From positions 1-64,000 of the forward strand of contig JANQMU010000097.1 in the NCBI GenBank assembly GCA_028279875.1: a DNA stretch of 64,000 nucleotides, in the 5' to 3' direction. Under the pieces are notes generated by a model, which was not told where the DNA came from, searched no databases, and saw only the letters and a program-made list of their open reading frames with translations. Origin of the DNA: Rhizobiaceae bacterium. Lineage in GTDB: Bacteria; Pseudomonadota; Alphaproteobacteria; Rhizobiales; Rhizobiaceae. How positions within the stretch are numbered: position 1 is the stretch's first letter; the number at the start of each line of letters is the position of its first letter. Positions 1 through 8,592 of the stretch are shown here, in pieces. A program made the translations under genes and the position numbers.

Positions 1-1
1 G

Positions 2-580
2 GTAAAGAAGAATTTGTTAAGCAAGAAAAATCTAGAGATTTTAGAGCAAAAGATTCATTTGTTTGATGTTGGAACAGGAAATGGACGTTTGCCCCACAAA
101 ATTGCATCAAACTATGGTGGTTACACTGCATCACAGTGGAAAAAAAAGTGGAAAAATTGGACGCTGATATATTGCTTGTTTTGTTTAAAAGATCTGCTTC
201 CAGAGAGACACATAATCTGTTGGCAGATATTTGTTCTTGCCTGCAAGTGGATATGTTCTCCAATCATATCCAAGAGTGACATTGTTAAAGCTGATCTGCT
301 TTTTGTAAAATTTGGCCAGAAGTTTGAACAGTTGTATGGAAAGAAGTTTGTCACACCTAATATGTACCTTCACTGTCACTTAAAGGAATGTGTAATTGAC
401 TGTGGACCAGTGCATGCATTCTGGTGCTTCAGTTTTGAGCGATTTAATGGAATTCTGGGGAGTATGTAAGTTAATGGAAGATCTATTGAAGTGCAAATTA
501 TGAGAAAACTTCCAGCTGGACGTTTTGTTTGGGACGTTACCTTCCCAAATGAATTTCAAGTGGATTCACAAGTGATCTGA
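2..580 (+). pseudogene. Tnp2/DUF4218-type transposase fragment with in-frame stop
   Basis: One frame reads from base 2 to a TGA at 578-580, interrupted by a TAA at 467-469. The first part contains HIICWQIFVLACKWIC, TPNMYLHCHLKECVIDCGP and FSFERFNGILGS. After the stop the same frame continues with VNGRSIEVQIMRK. These blocks resemble the region found in CACTA/EnSpm-type transposases of cnidarians and sponges, where the FER(Y/F)NGILG block is followed directly by an IEVQLM-like block. The stop therefore falls inside conserved sequence and the copy is dead. The 5' part lies outside the window. The family call is from memory of the motifs. Confidence 0.6.
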
Positions 581-1126
581 TTAAGTACGACTACACTGTA
601 TACTAATAGTGATTGTCAGTAATGTTACGGAATTACTGCAGGACAATTAAAGGTCGATTCATTTTTTATAAAACAACATGGTTTATTTTTCTTTATTTTA
701 ATAAATTACCCAACTTGTGCCTTATTCACACCATAATTATTCATACCGTACTTTAAACATTTGTAAAGCACGGTTTTCAAGTTATTTAACGCAAAGGGAA
801 CTAAAAGTTCAAGCTTACTCCAATCTTCTCTCAAAGCCAGTCCTTAAAGATAGAGACTGATTTTCATATTTCGTTAGTGTGAATGAGGCATTACTCTGTA
901 CATGGAACATGGCTAACCGATTCTTCCCAACAAAACAGTTTAAGCACTGATGTTTCAACTGAATTTTTCATTGTCCAAAAATACTATGCGCGCGTTCAAC
1001 TCTTACGAAAAACAGTTGGTTCTAGGGGCTGGATTGGTGGACAAAAGAAAAAGGAACCGAGCTCGCAAGCTCTTATTCAGAGAGAAACGATTCTTTTTAC
1101 AGTTTAAACGAGTTAAAACGGAATAA
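581..1126. other. AT-rich non-coding stretch, no gene seen
   Basis: This follows the transposase fragment and has no convincing coding frame. Poly-T and poly-A runs, such as those around 660-705, are typical of metazoan intergenic DNA. A 74-codon frame at 883-1107 has no recognisable motif or ribosome-binding site and is not called as a gene. Confidence 0.5.
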
Positions 1127-1260
1127 TTTTTTGTGTGGACGGCGCTTTGCGATGAGGATTATTTTGAAGTGCACGTCCGAATTTACGCAAGCTTTACAAC
1201 TTCTTTACGTGTACGTTTTTAACGCAAATTTACGCACTCTTTATTTACTAGCTTAAAGCT

Positions 1261-1288
1261 GCGTAAAGTGGGTAAACCAACTTTACGC
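1261..1288. repeat. Palindromic TTTACGC repeat, copy 1 (imperfect)
   Basis: Two 13-base arms, one reading gcgtaaagtgggt and the other accaactttacgc, flank an AA spacer. They are complementary except at one position. Direct and inverted TTTACGC words occur repeatedly from 1180 to 1400, including at 1182, 1229, 1318-1324 and 1341-1347. This looks like a short interspersed or MITE-like eukaryotic repeat. Confidence 0.7.
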
Positions 1289-1361
1289 TAACTTTACGTA
1301 GGCTTTAAGTGCCGGTTGCGTAAATCTACCTTTACCAACCTTTACGCGCAATGGAAATGTG

Positions 1362-1389
1362 GCGTAAAGTTGGTTCACCAACTTTACGC
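1362..1389. repeat. Palindromic TTTACGC repeat, copy 2 (perfect)
   Basis: Perfect 13-base inverted arms (gcgtaaagttggt and its complement) flank a TC spacer. It differs from the copy 100 bases upstream by one arm base and by the spacer. Both copies lie only in the non-bacterial segment. Confidence 0.8.
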
Positions 1390-1471
1390 AGCTTTAAGCA
1401 ATCTTTAATTTTTCGTAAACCTCCATTTTCATGCTGTGGGGTAGTGCATCGTCCAATGACTCCAGCGTCCC

Positions 1472-1716
1472 GAACCAAATATCTTATCCCATGACGGAGA
1501 TCGTCAATCCAGGCATAGGTAACCCCGCCTTCCAAAACGGCTGCGCACCTTATCCAACTTTGGGACCTGCCTACTCGGCCGCACCCCAACCAAGTGCACC
1601 CCCCTGCAACATACGACACAGGCACCCTACATCTATCTCCGAATGCACCGAATGCTGCCGGACCTCCTGTGTATAGTTCTTATCCCACCGGTGAAGCTGC
1701 GTATCCCACCCAGCAG
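1472..1716 (+). pseudogene. Exon-like Pro/Tyr-rich frame with one-base frameshift
   Basis: The frame reads NQISYPMTEIVNPGIGN up to a run of six C at 1599-1604. It then continues in another frame as PATYDTGTLHLSPNAPNAA and ends with PPVYSSYPTGEAAYPTQQ. Removing one C joins the two halves into a single low-complexity Pro/Tyr/Ala-rich peptide. PPVY at 1663-1674 fits the PPxY WW-domain-binding motif. The frame ends at CAG|GTGAAC (1714-1722), a plausible splice donor. The 5' exon border is not clear. It resembles the Pro/Tyr-rich N-terminal tails of eukaryotic adaptor or membrane proteins, but I cannot name the gene. The frameshift may be a sequencing error in the C run. Confidence 0.35.
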
Positions 1717-1829
1717 GTGAACCCGTTAATGCGCATTCCTTCCTCCCAATTGTTGTTAAAATACACAAATACCATTTGCATATGTCAATTCTTTTTTTAA
1801 ATATATTTAAAATCGAATGGGAACCGCGC

Positions 1830-2486
1830 ATGGAAACCAATGGCAGCAGAGGCAATGAGGGTTACGCCGCCTTCCGGGCGGCGCTGCTCGACGGGCGGCT
1901 CGCTCCGGGGGCGACCCTCACCCAGGATGAGCTGTGCGCCGTCCTCGGCATGACCCTGTCGCCGCTCCGCGAAACGCTGACGCTGCTGCAGGCGGACGGG
2001 CTGGTCACCGTGCGGCACCGTGCCGGCATTGCCGTGCTCAATCCCGATGTCGCGTTCATCCGCCGCAACTTTCAGTTCCGGACCATGATCGAGCGCGAGG
2101 CGCTGCCGCGGTTTTGCGACGTCGTGGACGAGGACTGGCTCAAAGAGACGATCGATGCCCATCAGGATGCGCTTGCCGGGGTCAGCGCGCGCGAGAGCGC
2201 TCCGGCCCTGGAGCAGCGGCTTCGGGCCCTCGACTGGACCTTTCACAGCGCGATCGTCGCCGTGCTGCGCAACAGCATGATTTCGGAGACCCACTATCTT
2301 CTGCAGGAGAACCTGAAACTGGCGCGGGTCCTCAACCAGGACATGGCCGCGCCGTCCAAGGTGGCGGAAGCCCTCGGCGAGCATTGCGTCATTCTCGACC
2401 GGCTTGTAAAGCGGGATGCAAATGGCGCGCTCGACGCGCTGGAGGCCCATTTTCGCGCCGCGATCCACCGGGCCTTCGGGGGCTGA
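1830..2486 (+). CDS. GntR family regulator (FCD subfamily)
   Basis: This is a DNA-binding repressor or activator of 218 residues. An N-terminal winged helix-turn-helix (about residues 10-70; LTQDELCAVLGM, LSPLRETLTLLQADGLV) is followed by an all-helical FCD ligand domain (about 80-210). I chose ATG 1830 because the longer frame back to 1776 runs into the AT-rich foreign DNA and encodes nothing typical of the family. It is the first complete bacterial gene after the junction and lies 21 bases upstream of an SGNH hydrolase, so the two are probably co-transcribed and the ligand may be related to that enzyme's substrate or product. The ligand is unknown. Confidence 0.85.
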   Translation: METNGSRGNEGYAAFRAALLDGRLAPGATLTQDELCAVLGMTLSPLRETLTLLQADGLVTVRHRAGIAVLNPDVAFIRRNFQFRTMIEREALPRFCDVVDEDWLKETIDAHQDALAGVSARESAPALEQRLRALDWTFHSAIVAVLRNSMISETHYLLQENLKLARVLNQDMAAPSKVAEALGEHCVILDRLVKRDANGALDALEAHFRAAIHRAFGG

Positions 2487-2507
2487 ACACAGGGAGTATG
2501 GACAATC

Positions 2508-3158
2508 ATGAACGAACATCGGGGCATGCGTACGGTCCTGTGCTACGGCGATTCCAATACGTTCGGCTCGTCGACCGCCAATGATCCCGATGGCCGCTAT
2601 GCACCGCATGAACGCTGGCCCGGCGTCTTGCGGGCAGCGCTCGGCGGCGGCTGGATGGTGATCGAGGAAGGCCTCGGCGGACGCACGACGGTCAGCGACG
2701 ACCCGGTTGACGGGCCCGACAAAAACGGCCGCACCTATCTTGCCCCCTGCGTCATGTCCCACCGGCCGCTGGACCTGATCATCATCATGCTCGGCACCAA
2801 TGACCTGAAGAGCTATTTCAATAAATCGGCCGCCGACATCGCCGGCGGGATCGACATCCTGCTGGGCGACATCGCGGATCTGAAACCGGGGCGCAGCGAA
2901 GGCGTTCCCGACATCATCGTCCTTTCACCGCCGGCCATCCTCGACAAGGCCGATCCGTGGGGCGTGTTCGAAGGCGGCCACGAGAAATCACTGCAATTCG
3001 CCACCGAGTTTGCGCGTGTCGCCGCGGCCCGCGGCGCCCGGTTTTTCGATGCCGGCAGTGTCGTGCAGTCGAGCGAATTCGACGCGATCCATCTCGACCG
3101 GGCGGCCCATGCACAGCTCGGCGCGGCGCTGGCAGCCCTCATTTCATCGGCGGACTAG
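2508..3158 (+). CDS. SGNH/GDSL-family hydrolase (copy 1)
   Basis: This is a predicted cytoplasmic esterase or lipase-like hydrolase of 216 residues with no signal peptide. It has block I GDSNTFG (nucleophile Ser16), block III GTND (96-99) and block V DAIH (Asp192, His195), which together make a complete SGNH catalytic set. The family includes arylesterases, acyl-CoA thioesterases and carbohydrate deacetylases; the substrate cannot be read from sequence. ATG 2508 and ATG 2526 (MRTVLCYGDSN) are both possible; the paralog at 22969-23616 starts at the position equivalent to 2526. It follows the GntR gene by 21 bases. The two hydrolases are identical at well over half of aligned positions. Confidence 0.85.
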   Translation: MNEHRGMRTVLCYGDSNTFGSSTANDPDGRYAPHERWPGVLRAALGGGWMVIEEGLGGRTTVSDDPVDGPDKNGRTYLAPCVMSHRPLDLIIIMLGTNDLKSYFNKSAADIAGGIDILLGDIADLKPGRSEGVPDIIVLSPPAILDKADPWGVFEGGHEKSLQFATEFARVAAARGARFFDAGSVVQSSEFDAIHLDRAAHAQLGAALAALISSAD

Positions 3159-3307
3159 CCGTGGTGACCCTAATTTCGCACGATTTGCGTGCCAAGCGCT
3201 ATTGTTGATCGCGCCGCGATGGATCGTGAACGGTCGGGTCAGGGAGAAGCATCATCCGAGCGATTCTGCGAAAAAGCATCAAGATCACCGCCGGCCTGGC
3301 GCTCGGC

Positions 3308-3961
3308 GTGTTCGGTCTGCTGCTCGCCTATATCCTGGCCGCGGTGATCGGGACCATGTGGACCGCCGGCGGGCAGGCCAATGCCGGCACCGGTTCACTG
3401 AAAACGGTCTATGTGCTGTCCAACGGGTTCCACAGCGATATCGCACTGCCGGTCGAAGCCGGCAAGGCGCCCGGCGCCGTGCCGGTGACCGCCGAAGACC
3501 TGCCGAGCGGGCTGCATGATACGGGCTATCTGATCATCGGATGGGGGTCGCAGACCGCCTATACGAGCCTGCTGGCGCTGTCGGACCTGACCGCGGAGAT
3601 CATTGTCAAGGCGCTGCTTTTCGACCGGTCGGTGGTGCATGTGCTGCCCTATTCGGGCCCGCTGGAGGGCAAGGGCATCTACAAGGTGGAGCTGGACGCG
3701 GCGCAATATGCCCGGCTGGTGGATTTCATCGCAAAGACCTTTGCGACCGGCAACAATGGCGGCGCCGAACTGCTGCCCGGCATCACCCAGGGCTATGGTG
3801 ATGTCTTCTATCGGGCGCGGCCGCGGTTCAGCCCGTTCTACGGATGCAATGCCTGGACTGGCGAAGCACTGCGGACAGCTGGAGTGCCGGTGGGACATTG
3901 GACGCCCTTCGCCCAATCGATCGAGTGGAATATGAGCCGGCTTTCAAGCGGGTCACTTTGA
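3308..3961 (+). CDS. DUF2459 / TIGR02117 family protein
   Basis: This is a membrane-anchored protein of unknown function, about 217 residues. A hydrophobic N-terminal segment (about 1-18) precedes a conserved domain with NGFHSDIALP, the family-typical IIGWGSQTAYTS and a C-terminal CNAWTGEALRTAGV. The GTG start at 3308 is the only usual start codon available in frame. However, the frame upstream to about 3251 also looks coding (an IIRAILRKSIKITAGLALG-like segment after an AGGGAGA sequence), so the true start may be upstream at a non-standard codon. The gene ends inside the convergent cyclase gene with a 9-base overlap. Confidence 0.75.
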   Translation: MFGLLLAYILAAVIGTMWTAGGQANAGTGSLKTVYVLSNGFHSDIALPVEAGKAPGAVPVTAEDLPSGLHDTGYLIIGWGSQTAYTSLLALSDLTAEIIVKALLFDRSVVHVLPYSGPLEGKGIYKVELDAAQYARLVDFIAKTFATGNNGGAELLPGITQGYGDVFYRARPRFSPFYGCNAWTGEALRTAGVPVGHWTPFAQSIEWNMSRLSSGSL

Positions 3962-6181
3962 GTCGAACGCGAAGACACCGTCCCAGTCCTGCGGCGGTTT
4001 GGCGGCAAAATCCGCCAGCCGTTCGAGATAGGTTTGGTAGAGCCCGTGCAGGCCCGGCGGTGCCTGATCCCGCAGTGATTTGACCGTCTGACCCGCCGCC
4101 GCGAAGTCGCCCCGACGGTAGGAATCCAGGAATACGCCATGCGCGGCGATCAGATCCGACGCGGTGGATTTGTCGACGGCCGCGGCCTCAAGCATCGTGT
4201 ACAAAACCAGCGGCTCTTCCCGTCCGACAACGCGGACGCGGTCGACTTCCAGCATGAACTCTCCGTCATCGGCGCCGTCCTCATCGCGCACGGATTCGGC
4301 AAACAGGATCGGCAGTCCGTAGGCCTTGGTGATGCCCTCGATGCGCGCGGCGACATTGACCGCGTCGCCGATGGCCGAATAGCTGAAGCGCTGCAGGGAG
4401 CCGAGATTGCCGACACAGCATTCGCCGGTATTGAGGCCGATACCGATTTTGATGTCTCTGCCGGTCTCGGCATTGAGGGCTTCGAGGCGGCGCGTCATGG
4501 CCAGCGCCGCACGCCGCGCTGCCGCGCGGTGATCGGCCACGGGCAGCGGCGCGTTCCAGAACGCCATGATCGCATCGCCCATATATTTGTCGATGGTCGC
4601 GCCCGACTGCAGCAGCTCATCCGTCATCGGCGTCAGAAAATCATTCAGCAATTTTGTCAGCCCTTCCGGGTCCAGCCCCTCGGATAGTGACGTAAATCCG
4701 CGGATGTCGCAAAACAGCAGGGTCAGTTCCCTCAGTTCCCCGCCCAGCTTCAGGGCCGAGGGTTCGTCGGACAGCCGGGCCACCAGTGACGGCGCCAGAT
4801 ACCGTCCGAAGGCGTTGCGGATATAGCGCTTCTCCCGCTCGCTGCTGAGATATTGGGCGACGGTTACGGCCACATAGACCAGAACCGCCGCCAGCGACGG
4901 CAGCAGGGGATCAAGAAGCAGGTGCTGCCGTGAAAACAGATACCATGACAGGCCGACGACGGACGCAAGCAGCGCCAGCGCGATCAACCCGCCGGACACC
5001 GGTCTTCCGGGTGATAATGTGAACGTCAGGAGAAGCGTCACAAGCGCCGCCAGGAAATATTCGGCGCCGGGCATGTAGTCCGGCCTGTGGAGATAGGTTT
5101 CGGTCAGGATCTGATCGATTGCCTCGGCATGGACGACGACGCCGGGCACACCGTGGCCAAGCGGTGTGACCACGAGATCACGCAGTCCAAGCGCGCTGGT
5201 GCCGATGAGCACGACGCGGCCCGCGACTCTTTCCTCCAGTGCAGCCGTGTCGATGGTATCGGTCATCAGATCCGCAGCCGAAACGATCCGGTCGCCAAGC
5301 TTGCCGGAGTAGTAAATCCACAATTGGCCAAGGCCATCGGTCGGAACGTCTATGGCGCCGACACGCATGCTGACGATCGCCGGCGCACCGGCCTCTGTCT
5401 CGCCGCTCGCGCCGGTGCTTGTGATGACAAAATTCGCGGCCTGCTGCGCCACCCGCAATGCTTCCATTCCGAGGGACGGGTACAGGTGATCCCCTGATCT
5501 TGCGACCAGCGGAATTTTGCGGACGACGCCGTCCGCCGTCGGCGGGAAGCTGAAGAAGCCGAGCCCGGCGGCCGCAGTGTAGAACTCGGCCAGATTGTTC
5601 AGCCCGCCGCGATAGGACTGCAATATGTCGCGTGGATCACGGCCGGCAAAAGCAAAACCGGCCTTCGGCTCGGGAACCGGATCATCGAACTCATCCGTCA
5701 ATGCGAATCCCAGCACAGTGGGAAAATAAGCGAGCGCCTGCGCAAAAACGGCATCATTGTCGAGATTGGGCCTGCCGGACGGAAATGTGACCTCGGCGCC
5801 CGCTTCGCGCAGATCAAGCAAGGTGCGCGACAATGAGGTTCGATCCGGTTCGGAAAAGGCTATGTCGAAGGCCACCGTTGCTGCGCCCAGTTCCGCCAGG
5901 CGGTCGACCAGCAGGGCCAGCCGTGATCGCGACCAGGGCCATTGACCGATAACGTCGAGGGCCTCTTCGTCTATATCCACGACCAGCACCGGGGTATCGG
6001 CCGCGGGGCGGGGCTTAAGCCTTTGATATTCATCGAATACCAGGGCGGAAAGCCGGTCGAAGGACGCGCCGCCCAGAGACGCCGCCGCGAACAGGACGGC
6101 CAGCGACGCAAGTCCGGCATAGATCGCCATCAGGCGCGGAGAACGGGTGTGCCAAAAATGCAAGACGTGCCCCCAAAACAC
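3953..6181 (-). CDS. CHASE2-domain adenylate/guanylate cyclase
   Basis: This membrane receptor cyclase makes a cyclic nucleotide, probably cAMP. It has 742 residues. An N-terminal transmembrane segment (about 18-40) precedes an extracytoplasmic CHASE2 sensor (about 40-345). A cluster of transmembrane helices (about 366-455) leads to a class III cyclase domain (about 480-680). The two metal-binding aspartates are visible in LLFCDIRGFTSL and in YMGDAIMAFWN. GTG 6181 is the longest start; ATG 6130 (MAIYAGLASLAV) is an alternative just before the first membrane segment. It is divergent from a TPR/outer-membrane barrel gene and a FecR-domain gene, a combination that suggests one envelope-to-cyclic-nucleotide signalling unit. 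Confidence 0.9.
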   Translation of the reverse strand: MFWGHVLHFWHTRSPRLMAIYAGLASLAVLFAAASLGGASFDRLSALVFDEYQRLKPRPAADTPVLVVDIDEEALDVIGQWPWSRSRLALLVDRLAELGAATVAFDIAFSEPDRTSLSRTLLDLREAGAEVTFPSGRPNLDNDAVFAQALAYFPTVLGFALTDEFDDPVPEPKAGFAFAGRDPRDILQSYRGGLNNLAEFYTAAAGLGFFSFPPTADGVVRKIPLVARSGDHLYPSLGMEALRVAQQAANFVITSTGASGETEAGAPAIVSMRVGAIDVPTDGLGQLWIYYSGKLGDRIVSAADLMTDTIDTAALEERVAGRVVLIGTSALGLRDLVVTPLGHGVPGVVVHAEAIDQILTETYLHRPDYMPGAEYFLAALVTLLLTFTLSPGRPVSGGLIALALLASVVGLSWYLFSRQHLLLDPLLPSLAAVLVYVAVTVAQYLSSEREKRYIRNAFGRYLAPSLVARLSDEPSALKLGGELRELTLLFCDIRGFTSLSEGLDPEGLTKLLNDFLTPMTDELLQSGATIDKYMGDAIMAFWNAPLPVADHRAAARRAALAMTRRLEALNAETGRDIKIGIGLNTGECCVGNLGSLQRFSYSAIGDAVNVAARIEGITKAYGLPILFAESVRDEDGADDGEFMLEVDRVRVVGREEPLVLYTMLEAAAVDKSTASDLIAAHGVFLDSYRRGDFAAAGQTVKSLRDQAPPGLHGLYQTYLERLADFAAKPPQDWDGVFAFDSK

Positions 6182-6251
6182 CGAAACCGCCGCTGAACGG
6201 GCGAAAAAACTGTTCCCTGATTAGCAAAAGTGTGCTGATTGTCGAACCGTA

Positions 6252-7589
6252 ATGTTTCGATGGGCTTTGACATTCATCCGGCCGCACCTGATGTGCCAGC
6301 CGGTCGCGTTTCTGGTTTGCGCGTTGCTGTTGGGGGCGTTCCCGGCACCGGCTGCGGCCGAGGATGTCAGCTATGACCAGATCCTGGCCAATCCGGACGA
6401 CGTCAAGCTGAGCTATCTCTATGCCCAGCAACAGGTGATCAAGGGCGATCTGGAACAGGCGTCGGCCGCACTGGAACGGGTGCTTCTGCTGGAGCCCAAC
6501 TGGGATACGGCGCGCCTGTTTTACGCCGCGGTTCTGTATCGCATGGACGACATGCTGGGCTCCAAAAGGGAGCTGGAACTGCTGCTGGACAGGCCGCTCG
6601 AGCCGGCGCAGGAGCGTGAGGTCAAGAAATATCTGGCACTGACGACGGCCAAATCGAAGCGGACCCGCCTGACCGCCAGGATCACCGCCGGCTTCAATGT
6701 CGACAGCAATCCCGATCTGACGACCAGCTCGTCGAATGACCTCAACGGCAATGTGCTGGACACCGATGCGCGTGTCGACGGCGCGTTTCAGGCGGGTTCG
6801 CGCATCCGGCTGGAACACACCATTCCGAACGGGACCGGCAGTTACGGGTTTGTCGAGCTGCACAGCAATCTCGATGAACAGTTTTCCGTCAGCGAAGCCG
6901 ACAATCTCAGTGCTCGGCTGAGAGCGGGCGCCAGCCTGTTTCACGATGACCTGCAGGTCACGCCCTATGGGCTGGGCGCGGTGCTGACGCTTCAGGGCGA
7001 CGTTTACCGCAGCGAATATGGCGGCGGCATTGAGACCCGTTATGTGGTCAATCCGCGCCTGTCGGTGTTCGGTGGCGTCGAAGGCATCCATCAGAACTAC
7101 AATGTCGTGTCAGAGGATTCTGTCGGCAGCGCCCGCAATGGCTGGCTTGGCGAAGTTTCCGGCGGGCTGACCTATCGCAACACGGAAAAGAATCGGATAA
7201 CGGCGCGCATCAAGGGATATCTGAAGGACGCCGCCAATAACAGCTACAGCTATGACGCCGTGGAACTGTCGCTGCGCGATGTCCTGCTGCTGGGCCGCGG
7301 CCAGTATATTTCGGCCGCAGCCTCCTATCGCTGGACCAATTATGACCAGCCCGATCCGACCTATTCGGCCACAGTGACCCGCAGGGATCGCATCTTGAAG
7401 GCGCGCCTGGCCTATGGCCTGCCGCTTGGGACCTTGTTTGAGTGGATCGATGTTCCTACATCCGATGCTGTTTCGGACGTCAATTTCCAGGTCGGGGTCA
7501 ATTATTTGAATTGGGAATCGAATATACCGAATTTCGATTCGGACAGTATCTCGGCGGATATCCTGTTCACCAAGCACTTTACGCATTAG
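6252..7589 (+). CDS. TPR + outer-membrane beta-barrel protein
   Basis: This is an exported protein of 445 residues. The signal peptide is followed by a short TPR region (about 40-125; YLYAQQQVIKGDLEQASAAL, LEPNWDTARLFYAAVLYRM) and then about 300 residues with alternating aromatic and polar strands, ending in FTKHFTH, as in outer-membrane barrels. The organisation recalls DUF560/Slam-like surface-lipoprotein modifiers, but I cannot confirm that family. ATG 6252 is used; ATG 6291 (MCQPVAFLVCALLLGAF) would give a neater signal peptide. It is 36 bases upstream of the FecR-domain gene and divergent from the CHASE2 cyclase, so the three are probably one functional set. Confidence 0.7.
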   Translation: MFRWALTFIRPHLMCQPVAFLVCALLLGAFPAPAAAEDVSYDQILANPDDVKLSYLYAQQQVIKGDLEQASAALERVLLLEPNWDTARLFYAAVLYRMDDMLGSKRELELLLDRPLEPAQEREVKKYLALTTAKSKRTRLTARITAGFNVDSNPDLTTSSSNDLNGNVLDTDARVDGAFQAGSRIRLEHTIPNGTGSYGFVELHSNLDEQFSVSEADNLSARLRAGASLFHDDLQVTPYGLGAVLTLQGDVYRSEYGGGIETRYVVNPRLSVFGGVEGIHQNYNVVSEDSVGSARNGWLGEVSGGLTYRNTEKNRITARIKGYLKDAANNSYSYDAVELSLRDVLLLGRGQYISAAASYRWTNYDQPDPTYSATVTRRDRILKARLAYGLPLGTLFEWIDVPTSDAVSDVNFQVGVNYLNWESNIPNFDSDSISADILFTKHFTH

Positions 7590-7625
7590 GACCTGCCGAT
7601 CCTCCGGCGGCAACGGAGAAAACCC

Positions 7626-8549
7626 ATGAAACTCCATCGGTGTCTGATCCACACAATCGCCGTCGCCGGATTGCTGGCCGTGCAACCGCTGACCGTTGCG
7701 GATGCATTCGCGGCGGCAAAGGTCGGCGTCAGCGCGGCCATCCGCGGCAACGTCTTTGTCAAAAGCGGCGCCGATCAGCAGCGGGCGCAAAAGGACCAGA
7801 GCATCTTTTTGCAGGACGAGGTGCTGACCAAACGGCAGAGCGCCCTGCAGATCCTACTCCTGGACGAGTCGGTTTTCACAGTCGGCGAAAACTGTGAAAT
7901 GGTGATCGATCGCTTCGTCTATGATCCGGACAAGAAAGCCGGAGAAATGAGCAGCACCGTCGTCAAGGGCGCCTTCCGGTTCATGAGCGGGCGGATTGGC
8001 AAGAACAACCCCACCAAGGCGAAGGTTGTTACCCCTGCAGCAACCATCGGCATCCGCGGAACGATGTTCGAGGGCACCGTCGGCAATGATGCGATCCGGC
8101 TTGCGGCGCTGCTTGGCCTTTCGACTGACAGCGCCGATCCGAACAGGGCCCTGCTCGTGGTGCTGCGCGGCGAAGGACGCAACAAGAACACGCTGGGCAA
8201 TACCGGCATTATCGACGTCAGCAACGGCGCCGGTAAAAAGACGATTTCCGCGCCGGGCTATGCGGTATTCGTGCCCGGTCCGGGCCAGCCGCCGATCGGT
8301 CCGGTTCCGATCACCGCGGAAATCCTGGCCTATTTCGACCTCTACCTTCGAACCATTCCCACGGGCCCGTCGACCGGTGGCGGTAGCGAGACCGGGGCAA
8401 GCCAGTCCGGTCTGGACAATTTCAACGAACCCGGTCCCGGCTTCGAGGGCTTCAACAGCGAGTTTTTCGAGGAACTGTTCGACAATCAGAACGATCCGGA
8501 GCCCCTGGACAACGGCAGTTGCAGAACGAGCTGCGGATACAACTTTTGA
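7626..8549 (+). CDS. Secreted FecR-domain protein
   Basis: This is an exported 307-residue protein. It has a signal peptide (1-30, ending near ADAFAA) and a FecR-type domain (about 35-165) with ILLLDESVFTVGENCEMVID, VVKGAFRFMSGRI and VVTPAATIGIRGTMFEG. A low-complexity Gly/Ser/Asn-rich tail ends in a pair of cysteines (CRTSCGYNF). Stand-alone FecR domains of this kind (no TonB system nearby) are often encoded near CHASE2 cyclases, and I infer a role as the extracytoplasmic partner here. ATG 7626 is preceded by a GGAG sequence. It is second in a likely operon with the barrel gene. Confidence 0.85.
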   Translation: MKLHRCLIHTIAVAGLLAVQPLTVADAFAAAKVGVSAAIRGNVFVKSGADQQRAQKDQSIFLQDEVLTKRQSALQILLLDESVFTVGENCEMVIDRFVYDPDKKAGEMSSTVVKGAFRFMSGRIGKNNPTKAKVVTPAATIGIRGTMFEGTVGNDAIRLAALLGLSTDSADPNRALLVVLRGEGRNKNTLGNTGIIDVSNGAGKKTISAPGYAVFVPGPGQPPIGPVPITAEILAYFDLYLRTIPTGPSTGGGSETGASQSGLDNFNEPGPGFEGFNSEFFEELFDNQNDPEPLDNGSCRTSCGYNF

Positions 8550-8592
8550 TCGAGGTGGACCCGTTGTCCACTCCCTGCGGTTAGCGAAGCGC

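Larger units (their letters stand above)
1..1811. other. Metazoan-like (non-bacterial) DNA segment
   Basis: This stretch is AT-rich, has no densely packed reading frames and carries no bacterial gene. It contains a degenerate eukaryotic transposase fragment, TTTACGC palindromes and an exon-like proline-rich frame with a donor-like CAG|GTGAAC. Everything after about 1,812 is GC-rich and nearly fully coding on one strand or the other. The change falls in the AT run before the first bacterial start codon at 1830. The exact junction cannot be placed; anywhere from about 1,740 to 1,825 is possible. I infer invertebrate host DNA joined to a bacterial contig, most likely by misassembly. Confidence 0.8.

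Noticed and set aside
883..1107. 74-codon frame in the AT-rich segment
   Set aside because: No motif, no ribosome-binding site, and it lies in non-bacterial DNA.
3238..3307. Upstream extension of the DUF2459 gene
   Set aside because: It looks coding but has no ATG, GTG or TTG in frame, so I kept GTG 3308 and noted the doubt.
8554..8572. GTGGAC/GTCCAC hairpin after the FecR gene
   Set aside because: The stem is short and no T run follows, so it is not called a terminator.
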